Source of the DNA: Klebsormidium nitens
Taxonomy: Eukaryota; Streptophyta; Klebsormidiophyceae; Klebsormidiales; Klebsormidiaceae
Length of the DNA: 64,000 nt
Assembly: GCA_000708835.1 (NCBI GenBank)
Contig: DF237234.1
Span: 48,224-112,223 of the forward strand
Direction of reading: 5' to 3'
Shown piece after piece: positions 15,806-27,800 of this stretch. Each line of letters begins with the position of its first letter. Position 1 is the first letter of the stretch. The translations under genes were made by a program, and so were the position numbers. The notes under the pieces were generated by a model. That model was not told the DNA's origin and searched no databases. It saw nothing but the letters and a program-made list of their open reading frames with translations.

Positions 15806-18800
15806 ATGGTCAGCAAGGAGGACGTTGAGGAGCTCATGGAGAAACTCTGCTCTGAGAAGGCGAAGGTCCGTAAAGATGCAATCAAGGAGCTTAACAGCTA
15901 TCTTAGCGGCTCTGGAGGGGGGGACTTCATTGCATGCCTAGACCAAGAGTCTGCAAGTCTTTATGACAAGCGAGTCCGCATTCCAGCTGCCTCCTGGCCG
16001 GGCGTGTTGCAAGCCCTTTGTCAATGCATACTCACAGAGGTCTTGGCAGCAAAGAAGAGGCCGCCAGAAACCCTTCTGGCGAAGACGTTCAAGCTGTACA
16101 TCCAAAAGGCGGAGGAAACCAAGAGGGAGGGAGGAAGGTTGTTTTTGTGGAGAAAGGCAATGATGCTCTTTGGGCACATAGACAAAATCCTTCCAGAAGC
16201 GCCTTCTTTTGTGATGGACTACGCCGCTATCCTCCGTCAGTTGCTTCAAATCCGAGAGTACAGGTTGGTCACCACAACCTCAACTCAGGATTTTGCGCAA
16301 ACTTCTTTCATGGTGGTGGTATGTCAAGACATGTATTCCAAGCAAACTCGCAAGCTGCGCAACTCTCACTGCATCCCCCATAACATCGCTGTCTTACCAG
16401 GGATTTCCGTCAGACCCAAGCGTAGAAACTGGTTTCCTCCGTGCCTGTGCTGCCAATCTCTTAATCCACTATCCATATCAGCCTGCTTCTCCTTGATATT
16501 TCTGGCAGCTCTTCTTTTCAAACTTTGTTACAGGCTACAGATGGGCAAGAAGACCTTCCACAACCTTGTGGACTTCTTCATGTCAAAGGCTATTGATCTA
16601 GCACATGGAAGGTTGCCTCGCACGGAGGAAGGGTTCAGAAACATTGCCACTCTCCACATGCTCCTCCAGGTAAGCTATTTTTGAGGCCTGATGAATTTGC
16701 AGGAAAGAAAAGTTTCTGACTTTACCAGGTTTCATTTCATGGTCAACAGGCAGCACCATTATTTCAAGACTAGTGAAGTGTCTGATGAGAGCAGGTATCG
16801 CTCATACGTTCAGGTCTAGAAAGATGGTAGACGAAACTTGACTCGCTCAGGCAGAAGACTTGCTGTTTTGGATGATAGACGAGGAGTCCAGATCACTCAA
16901 TCGGGAAAACCATGTTTGAGTCCCTCTAATGTTTAGGACGACGACAGTGTTTGGGTAAGACAATTCGACCATCACTTGTGGACTTCAAGTAGAGTCCCTC
17001 ACGAAACCGAATGATATATATCCTTGCCTGCAGCATCCCCCTCGAGACCTGCCCGAAGAAGTGCGCGACGATGTCTTCGAAGGCTTCACTCGCATGTTCC
17101 CCAACCTCAAAGATGATGGCCGCTACTCCGAGAAGATGCTAGCAGCCCTGAACGCGTTTCTTCTCTCTGACGGCCTTGACCTAGGGGACGATGCTGCCAG
17201 ACAGCACGCGGAAGTCCACACTTTTATGCACTCCACCTGGCTTAACACCACCGAACGGCGCATGAAGGCGACTCTGGTGGCATATGCCCGGTTGCAGATG
17301 CAGCTCCAGGGGTTTCAGTTGATGGAGGACGAGACGGGGGCTCTGTCAGACCTGGTAGACTTAGTCAGCAAGGACCTGGACCAGGGGGACGTGGGTGTCT
17401 CTGGCCGGGGTGCCGCACTGGGGGCGCGGGACAAACCCCATGAAGAGCAGCTTGGCGGTGTGCAACCTCACGTGCGCTGTCTTCTGGAACTGGCCGCTGT
17501 GGTCTTCTCGGAAGCCGCTCGGTTCTCCTACGGCCCCGAGGAGGCAAACGGCTCCCGGAAGAGGCGCAAGAAGCAGCCAATTCTCGAGCAAGTGCTGGAA
17601 AACACTTTGGCAGGGAAAGGCAGCTGGCCGGGGGCCTTTTGTCTCTTGGTGCACAGGCGCCATGCATTTCTTCCTCGAGAGACGCTCCTCAGCTGGCTGC
17701 AGGCGTTAGCGGGGGCTCTCCCTGGATTCATCAGTGCTGCCTCTGCAAGTCGCGCACCCGAGCCACTAGCTTGGATGTTACGGTGTATAGTGGAGCTCGC
17801 CGCCAAATGGCCCGTAAAGTGGGAGGGCAACTCCGAGAGGCCGGCAGCAGAAGTTCGGAGCGAGGGGGCAAAGATAGCCAGCACTTGGGGGTCGATTTGG
17901 GAGGCAGCAGTCGATCTTCTCCTCCACCAGGCAGCCGTTCCGATGCTATCCGAGGGGACCTTGCGCCTCTTGGGGTGCCTAGCAAGCAGAGGCCTTGTAG
18001 AAGCCGTGACCGCACCCCCCGAGCTGTTTGAGCTCAGAGTCTTCACCGAGACCTGCACCCACAGTGCCGTCCATTTCGTCGCAGCCTTCTTTTCGGCTTT
18101 GGGGCCTCACTTCACAGAGCTCGGGCCCGAGCAGGTGGCGCAGCTGCGATCGCGGCTTTTAAGTTGGAGCTTGCAAGTTCTGTCACCTAAGACGAGCACT
18201 GCCCGCGGCAAGCTGAGTGGTCAGACCCACGTCGATCTCGTCTTACTCCAGAGCGCCCTCTTAGCACTGGCCGCGGGCTTCAGCAGCCAGCCAGACTCCC
18301 CCGACCCTCCTCCTCAGCAGCCGTACTGGGAACGGACAGCGTGGTGGAGCCCTGCGGACGAAACCGAGCGAGCGATGGAAGAGGAGATTGCCTCACTCGA
18401 CCGCTCAGGCCGTACCCTGGCGTGCTTCGCATCGCAACTAGCTCCGTCCCACAACTTTCCCCGTTCGCACCCTGGAAAGGGTCGGCTTCCGGGGCTGCTG
18501 ACGGCCAGGCTGATGAGCGACGCGGCTGGCGCCCTGTCGGAGGTGGTTCTGGGTGCGGTGGAGCAGTCGAAGCAGCAGCCCGACCCCGTGTTCCTGCTGG
18601 AAACGTGCGCCGCGTGTGCGCGGTGCCTGGATGAAGTGGAGGCAGCCTGCAAAGACGGGTGAGAGACAGAACCAACACGGATTACGGCCTCACCTTCAAG
18701 CCCCTAAGTAGTTTTTTTGTCAGAACGGGCCAGTCGTTCCGTGTGCTCTATTTTGCTAGCCTTCTATCTTGGAAAGCACAAATTGAGTGGGACTTCTGCC

Positions 18801-21800
18801 GTCGTCTTGCCCCAGCTCTCGTCGTACCACAGAATTCCTAGGTTGGTCGAATAAACTGCGTTTTGTCACAAGTCTACAGCTTTTGAGTAAGCTTTAATTT
18901 GACATCGCCATTCGACGGGCGAGAAACTCTCAGCCACTTATGCGGCATTCAATAAGTTGTCTTCAAACATCACTGAGACACAATGTTTGAGCCCCTGCAG
19001 TTCCATGCGCCCCCACCCTTCCTGGGGCCCCGGCGGCCCCACCCGTCAAGCCCTGGCCTGCGCCCTCGCTACCTGCACCGCCATCCTCAACGGTTCACTG
19101 GCTCCAGCGGGGACTCCCGGTCGCAGCGAAGACGGCGCCTCCGCAGCCGCTCAGAAGCACTTCACACCGCAGCTGGCCGCAACTCTAGAGACACTCGTCG
19201 CGGCTTCGGACAGTGCGGTTCTGACATCGGAAGAAGGTGGAGCGGAAGACGCGCATGAGTCGGAGGCTCTTCTCGACGACCTGGCGAGAGCGGTTCACGA
19301 GGGGTTTATTGCTGCAACAGAGGCAGAGGACGCAGCGGAGGGGTTTCAGGGTGTGGCGCCGATGCAAGAGGACGGGGCTGGGGTCGCTCCGACAGTGCCC
19401 GACCGCATTTATGACGACGATCTAGACGTGGGAATGGAGGCGGGCTCGGCGGCCGCGGCCGCGGATGCGATCGGAACCGTGGCTAGTGGTTCTGCCGCTC
19501 TACGAAGCCGAGGGGGAAACGCTATGGAGGAGTTTTTTCACACCCGGAGGCTTGCGTGTGTCAGAATGATGGCGGCGCTGGGGCGCCGGCGGCCGGTGTT
19601 CGTGGCGGACAAGGTGGGGCGGCTGTTGCGAGACGAGAAGAAAGGAGAGGTGCGCGCGCAGTTGCTCTCCGCTCTGTGCGAAATGATGGGCCCAGAGACG
19701 GTCAAGCACCTGCCGGTGGTCGTTACGGCGCTGGAGGACTCGCGCGAGGGGCTGGCGCTCAGTGAGGAGTCCCGGGTGGCGCTGCTGCGCAACGTGGAAA
19801 CTCTTTCGGCCCGGCTCGCCTCGGAGGAAGTCCCCGAGCAGTACTTTGCGCGGGTCGCGGCGATGTTCGGCGTGGTGCTCGACGAGAAGATGGGGCTCCA
19901 CCACTGGCGCTCGTACTGCCAGCTGGCAGACGCCCTCGCGGCGTTCATGCAAGTCAGCCTGTCCGCGTCCGAGCCGTACATCGACGCGCTGATGGCCCTG
20001 ATGAAGAGCCCGCACTACCGGGTGCGCCGACACATGGCGCGACTCGTTCCCAAGCTGTTGGCTAGCTTTCGGGACGAGGTCGTTCTGGACGAGATCATCG
20101 ACCGAGTCGGGGTGCCGCTCCCGGTCGTCGGCAACCAGCGGCTGGTCACCTTCGCGGAGGTCCAGGCGTCGGAAGGAAGCCCGTCGGCGTACGGGGAAAC
20201 GGCAGTCCTGATACTCGCCGAAGCAGCGGCGGCTAGCGAGGTGGTGGAGCCGGAGACCGTCTTCATGTTGTGCGCGCACGGTGCGGCGCACAAGGAGCAC
20301 TGGGACCTGGTCGCGGCCGTGCTGGACTGCTTGGCCCGGCGGCTGGGCTACTCCGACCGCCACCTTCTCCTGGAGCAGCACCTCCCGGGGCTTCTGTCAA
20401 AGTGGGTGGCGGCCGGAGTGCCGTTGATGTCATTGGTTGCGTTCCGAGGGGTTCTGCACGGGCCCGGCAGCCCGCGAGAGTTCCTGCTCTGGTGCATGGA
20501 CCGTCTTTTGGGACCCCTGCTGTTGGCGGAGGACTTCGAGCAACTAGAGCGGGTCGCGGAGCTGGCGGGGGAGCCCCTGCCGGCGCTGCTGCGACAGCAC
20601 TTCGCCACCGTCTTTGCAACGATCAGCGCGGTGTACTGCGAGGAAGACAACTCCGAAGAAGACAGGGAGCGGCTAACCGGGATCCTGCAATCGTCGATGC
20701 TGGAGGCGATGGAGATCACCGAGGCGGAGCGCGACGACCTGCTGAAGCGGTTCGGAGCCAGCGTCGTGACTCAGCTGCTCGCGCTCACGAGCGCCGCGCA
20801 GCAGCCGCAGCCGCCGTTTCATTCCGGCCGGGTCATCGGCGAGGCGATCTGCACCCTGGTCGACGGTATGATCCTGCAAGAGGAGCGGCATCCGCACAGC
20901 ACGCTGCAGGACACGACGCAGATCCTGCGTGCCGACAAGACGTTCCGCGTGTTGCTACAGCTGCACCTGTGGCTCGAACGCGCGGCGAGCCCGCGGCACA
21001 AGCGGGGGCTCCTGGCGGGGCTGGGAGTGCTGGTGAACGTGTTGGGCCAGCGAGTGACGATTCCAAGCACGTTCCGCTACATGGCACACATCGTGCTGCA
21101 GCACGTCACCGAGCGCGCACTGCAGGTGAGGGTGTCAATCGACGGTGTCCGTTGTCGCAGGATCCCATTGGGGCGGTCGACGAGACATAAAGAGCTTTGC
21201 GCGGAGGGTTCGCATGCTTACAGTCACACGCCTTGACCTTCGTGTTATGTGCGGATTGGAAATAGCAGTTCTAGCAGGCAATGCGGCCTTCCCGCTCCCC
21301 TTTGTCCCAGGGTCATCTTATCGGGTTTTTTAAATGGACATCGGGTCCTCTAAAAGGACATTTGAGTATACTTGATACATAGTAGGACGATCTAGGATAT
21401 CTGAAATGGTGCTCCAAGGAAGGATGCTTTGAGCCAGAAGGTATTTTAGAACACTCAAAACACAAGAAAGCTATTGTAAAACGGATGCATCAAATTCCTT
21501 GGACCGCTTGCAGGCCCAGTGCTGCGAGCTGCTGCGAGCACTTCTGGACCAGATGGACCTCGAACCGGACGAGGGGACAATTCAAACCCTTGGCGACCAG
21601 CTCCAGTTCATCGTCAGCAAGCTGGTCTCGTGCTGCTTCAAAACGCCCCTCGAAACCCCGCTTGAGCCCAGCGAGGGCGACCAGGAAGAAGAGTTCACGG
21701 CAAAGGAGTCGCCCCTCGTCTTCGAGCTGCTGCGGCGGCTGACGGTAGACGCGCCAGCAGAGCTGCACGAGTACATCCGCGACTTGGACCCGTTCCCGGA

Positions 21801-24800
21801 CCTGCCGGTGTTCGAACCACTGCGGGAGCTGCACGCGGAGCTGCGCACTGGCGTCTCGCTGGCGGACGACTTCGTGCACTTCGTCGACCGGGCGGCGCTC
21901 CTGCCACCGCAGGTACGTGCCAGCTCTGCTGGCCCCGCTGGTGCTTCAAGTATAGCCTGTCAGATTGTCTGATCTATCTTCAGGCGGCAGGGCTTTGGTT
22001 GCAGGTGCTTGCCCCTTCCAAAGTTCTTCAATCGTGGTTCGGAGGTGCTTCCTCTCAGCTTGCACTCTCGTTGCGCCTCCGAATTTGGCACCTAACCTGA
22101 TTCGTTCCTTTTCGGATGTACTTGGCCGAGAACTTGACCCTATTGCAACTTGGAGGGTTTCATTGCTCTGATAACCTGATGCTCAGAAGACGTACATTCT
22201 TCCCCCCAGGTGCGCGCTCGCAGCCTAGTCAGCCTGCGGGAGCAGTTGCAAGCGCGCAGGGCGGAGCTTTTCGTCAAGCGCAAACGAGAGGTGGGCAAGG
22301 AGGCAGAGTGGCAGTGCCGGCCGGACGTGGTTGCGGCCGCGTGGCGCCTGGTTCAACAGTGCGACCAGCAGGACAACGCGGAGATGCGTGACGTGGCGGG
22401 GGCGTTCCTAGCTGCTGTGGGGTTGGGGGATGCCCGGGCCGTTGCTTTTCATCCTCCTGTCACCACCCCACAAGAAGCTGCCAACTCCAGGAAAGGGCCC
22501 GCTAAGCCGGCCGAGACGGAACAAAGAAGCCCCCGGGGGAGCACTCCTGGGCCAGCTACTGAGGAGCCGACCAGGGGGGTGAGCGTAGATGCGGCGATCG
22601 GGGTGTCCGACTCGGTCGTCCGGGAGGTCCTCGAGCTGCTCCAAGTGTACCTCCTCGACGATGACGTCAGCACCATCTCAGCGGTGGCGGACACGCTCAA
22701 GGGCCTCCTGGCAACCGACAAGGGCGCGGCGGTGTTGGAGTCGCTCCCGCCTGCCGAGCGCGCGTATCTGGACGTGCACACGCGGGGGGTCAGCCTCGCG
22801 CGCGCGAACGAGATGCTGCGGAAGTTTGCGGAGGAGTCGGCTGCGCTGGCGGGGGATGTGGCGGACCCCGAGGTGTGGCGGCCCGAGGGAAAGACGCACG
22901 AGCAGTGGGTGTCGCGATTGGTGCACGCGCTGATCGAGCGCGTAGACGACGGCACGCTGCGGCTGTGCCAGCCGATGGCGCTGCGGAAGGGACCCTTTGC
23001 GGAGCTGCTGCTGTCGCACGTGCTGGGGGCAATTGCAGCGCAGGAGGGGCCCGAGGGGGAGCTGTACGAGACGGTGTCGCGGATGGTGCAGGAGTGCGTG
23101 CTGGACGAAAGCAACACGAGAACGCGGGCCATTCAGGTGGGTAGAGGCACTTGGTGCCAAAAAAGGGTACTCAGAAAAGAAGTTGAGGTTACGAACTTCC
23201 ATATTTTGAGTTGGTCCTTACTACAAGCGTGACGTCCAAGGCACTTTGTTAGTCATCTTTTGTACTTGGACCTGTTCCTGTCTTAGGTAACGGCGAGAAA
23301 GGTCGATTGGTCTGGCAGCATGGAAGCCGTATCTTGAGGGCTGCTGAGCTCCTCATATCCTGTTGTCAATGTTCGCTGCTAGCTAAGTAAAAGCAGAATT
23401 CCGACCCTGTAACGGGCCCTCGTTTGGTTTCGAGCCTCGCTGATTGGATAAAACTTGCACGCTAAAGCTTTGCTCGCACCCTGCAGGTAATGTTGGAAGC
23501 GTTGAACAGCCTCCGCCAGTGCCACGTGCGCGCCGGCCTGGCCATCCCCGACAGGAAAGCCTCCGGCCGCCCCGCCTCCGCCCGGTCCAACGACGCGTCC
23601 TCGGGCCCAGGTTCCGAAGACCCACTCTCCGACGATCTTCCGTCTCCCCTCGCCTGGCCGCGCGTCTACTACTTCGACGTCGACTATCTCGCCGCCGCCA
23701 AGGCAGCCCAACAGTGCTCTGCGTTTTTCACTTCTCTCCTCTACGTCGAGCACTGGTGCGAACAGCAGTTCGGGGAGCTCACGTTGGGCGCGCCGGACTT
23801 CTCGGACGAAGATCAGGTCCCGTTGCACGAGCAGCTTCTGCTGAACGTGTACGCGAAGGTCAACGAGCCGGACGGGATCTACGGCGTGGCGCGCACGCAC
23901 AAGGCCGCGTCGCAGCTGCGCCTCTACGAGCACGAGGGCAGCTGGGGCAAGGCGCTCGGGGCTTACGACGACCTGCTGCGGAGTGACGTTGGCTGGGGGG
24001 GGAGCGGCGCCGGGGGGGGACTGCGAGGGCAGGCGCTTGGCAGCCTCCAGGCGGACATCTTTAGCCAAGGCGGGGGAGAGGGGTTCGGTGCGCGGCGAAA
24101 AGAGGGTTCGCGCGAGCAGCAAGCATTGGTGCTCCAGAAGGGGCTGATGCGCTCGCTGCAGCAGATGGGCTGTCTCACGGTTCTCGACACGTACTGGCAG
24201 GGCCTCTCGGCGCAGAAGCGCGGGGCGGTCGTCGACCCGGAACTGGTCGAGCTGCAGTACGAGAACGCGTGGCGGATGGGCCAGTGGGACCTCGGGAGCC
24301 TTGCCCCGGGGGAATCCCCCGGGTACAATGCGATGCTGCACGGGGCGTTCAAGGCGCTCGGGGAGGGCAACAGGGAGGCGTTCCAGGGGGGGCTGACTTC
24401 AGCGCGGCAGGGCCTCGTGCGGGGGATCGCGCACACCAGCGCGGAGAGCACGCAGAGCGTCAACCCAGCGATTGTGCGGCTGCAGATTCTGGAGGGGATG
24501 GAGGAGGCCTGGGAACTGAAGTGGCCCGGGTCGGGTCAGACTACCGGGGTAGAGGCAGCCGCGGGACTGGCCCGCCCGACGGACGAGCAAATGGAGGGGC
24601 TGGAGGAAGGGTGGCAGGAGCGGTTGAAGCAGGTCAGGCGCTGCTTTGAGACATCCTGGCTGAGTCGTCTGTAGAAGTTGCGAATGTCCTCCATTGTCAG
24701 CCTGATGCTTTCGTCGAACAAGATGACTCCTCAAAAAGCGGGATCAAATTTGGCCGCCAGGGTCTTGAATTTAGTTGTATCGAGCCGGCGCTTGAGATTC

Positions 24801-27800
24801 TTCCGGGAAAGTGTTCATTCCAACGGCTTCTGGCATGTTTCATATGGCATGTACAGCCTTCGCTAACCAATTCTGGAACTTGCGGCCTTTATTTTACATC
24901 CTCCGTCTTCCCGGCAGGTGCGTGGCCACTTTGAGCTGCTTCAGCCGCTGCTAGAGGTGCGCGGCAAACTGCTGGAGTTATTGCAGCGCGCCGACCGCCT
25001 CCCCGCGCACTTCCTCGAGCTCGCGCAGACTGCCCGCAAGGCCGGCCACCTCTCCGCCGGCGCCGGCGCGATCCATCACCTCAAGACCGTCGCCGCGCGC
25101 CTCGCTGCGGAACCGGAACGGAACGGAACGGAACTAGAAGCGGGGCTCCTGGTCGCCGGACGCTCGGAGGAGGCCAAGATTCTATGGGCGCAGGGCCAGC
25201 GCGAGATGGCGGTGAATCTGGCAACGTATCTCGCCGGAAGAGCGGAACAGGGGCCCGAGCGCGCGCCGCTGCTGACGCTGGCCGGGAAGTGGCACGCCGA
25301 GACGCGCTCGGCGAGCTCACGTGTGATTCTGGACGATTATTTGCTGGAGGCTGCGGGGCTGTACATGAAGCCGGGGCCAAAAGGCCCAGGGTGGAAGGAG
25401 CGGCGGGCGCGGACGTACTTCCGGTGCGCGCACTATGCGGACACGCTGTACAGGTACGCATGTATGAACACTCCTCATTCCTGTCTGTCCTTATGCGTTT
25501 GTTTCTTGTCGTCCGTTTTCGATTTGTGATGGATCTTTAGGGGACTCAATTGCTCGCTAATTTTGACATGCAATGTCATCTAAGCTCTGGTGGCCTGCAG
25601 AATTGTCTGGACAGCGGCCATCGGAGGCGTCCCTTACACAAGTTAGGCATGCCGGTTTCGCTCTCGCTCATATTCCGGGACTTGAGAAGATTGAGGGAAG
25701 GATTGACTTCCCACATACTCTGCCGAAAAGCGTTTAGCAAGCTTGTCTCTCTCTTTGTGCTTGCTATATCTCGACTTCACCTCTCGAGAGATACACTGTT
25801 CGCGGAACCTGCCAAAACATGTTCTGAAGCATTCATTTATGGAGACGAAGCAGCCAAACTTTTCCCTCTGGCCCTCCCTTGCCCATGATCGCCGCCTGTT
25901 CATGCTCTCAGCCTGGTCTGCCGCTCATTGCCCAGCTCTTCTTCCCTGCAGAAACTACGAGCTCCGCACCAAGTCTGCGGAATACCAGGCGGCCGCGCAC
26001 CTGCGGCGGCTCAAGACCGCAGAGTATGACAGCATTAATAACCGGCTGAAAGGCCCTCTCAACGCGGACGACAAGCAGGCGTATAAAGTCAAAGCGAGCG
26101 AGCTGTACAAGCAGCTGCTGCTCGACCAGCAGCAGGAGGCGCGCTTCCAGGCCGACAAGGACGAGTACCTGCGCGTCGCGCTCAAGTGCTACTCGTGAGT
26201 CGGCTGTGCTTTCCACGACGTCAGGATTCGAGATGAGTACGGCTTTGGCTTCAATGGTTTGCCGTTGGTAGTAGGCCGGTGGTGATCAAACGGGTTTGAG
26301 GCGCATCTTACTAAAATCCGGGCAATCCACGTGTTTTGGCATTATTCCGTGTGAGGATGCGCGTGTTAGGTTTCCCTGTAGAATCTGCAGCACATGTGGC
26401 TTTCTTGGCAGGACATGTGGCCTTAGCAAGACCGATCGCAGCGGTCGCATCCATGCAAGAGCATTTAGAAGCCGCCCAAGAGCTGACCCACCCCCCTTGC
26501 CCCCTGCGCAGCACGTGCCTCCGTTCTGGCGACAAGTACGACACGCGCAGCGTGTTCCGGCTCATCGCGCTCTGGTTCAGCCTCGCGCACGACGACGCCA
26601 CCAACGCGCAGCTGGCGGCCGCGGTGCGCGAGACGCCGTCACACAAGTTTCTGCCGCTTGTATACCAAATCGCGTCGCGCATGAGCAGCTCGCAGACGGA
26701 GGAGAAGTCATCGTTCCAGACGGTGCTGCAGGACCTGGTACTCAAGCTGACGTCAGAGCACCCGTACCACTCGCTCTACCAGGTGAGCCGTGCTGACGGG
26801 AGACAGCGCTGACCTTGGAGTTTTGCAGCAAAGATGTTGAGGCGTTGGCGGCTCGGCGTTTCTGACGATCTACTCTGCTTTTGGGGGAACGATGCTGTGT
26901 TCTGACCGAGAGTTCGTTGAAGGAGGCCGCATGCGCGTCCCCTGCTTGCGTGCTTGAGGCCTCCCGCTTTTCGCTTCCCCGTTTTCCATCCCTCTCATCC
27001 TCCTCCATATTGTCTCGTTGGATGACAACATTGGAGGACGACGACGTTTGCGTAGCTTCTCTGACGCTCTGCCGTCTCCCCATGCTGACGAAGATCATGG
27101 ATCCTCCCCCTTGGATACCCATCAAGTTTAATGCCCATAAGGATGTGATTATTATAAGGAAGTACTCGGGGCAGAAACCTAACTAAAAACCCTAACCAAC
27201 AAACATGGCCCGCTCCGCACCCGAATCCACCCTAACCACCATACCAACCTCACCCGTTCCCCGGGCTTGTCTTATAGCTCTTAGATCCTTATCAGCATGA
27301 AAACTTTATCCTTATCCCCTTGGGCAGGTGCTGGCCCTGAAGCACGGCGACCGCGTCAAGGACGTCCAGCGTAATCGCCACGTGTTCGTGGTTGACGTGG
27401 AGAAGCAACGTGCTGCGGAGGAGGTCTTACGCCGGCTGCCCGCCCGCCTGGCGCCGCTGCTACAGCAGGTACCCCGCATTTCTTCTCTTTTGTTTCTACT
27501 CTCTAGGGCTTTCCTAGTCAGTAAAGGGTGTGATGTCGTCAGTTCTCTAGGCATTTCTTCTCTTTCGTTTTTACTCTCTCGGGCTTTCCTAGGCATCGAA
27601 GGGTGTGACGTTGTGAGCTCCCCATGTTGGGACTGGCCCCTTACCAGCCCGAGGGTTTTTGAAACCTGCCTAGTAAGGGCTTTTGGCCTGCATCGCTTGG
27701 CGGTGTGAAAGTGAGGGAAATCATCCACTGCTCGTCGCTGTGATACTGTTGCGCGTGGCTTTTCCGAAATACCGAAACGTGGATCACGGGCGGCAGTTGG

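Noticed and set aside
19500-20381. 293-codon open frame on the minus strand
   Set aside because: It is antisense to the large ATM exon 19001-21125. High GC at third positions makes long shadow frames; the plus-strand frame has clear ATM context and phase.
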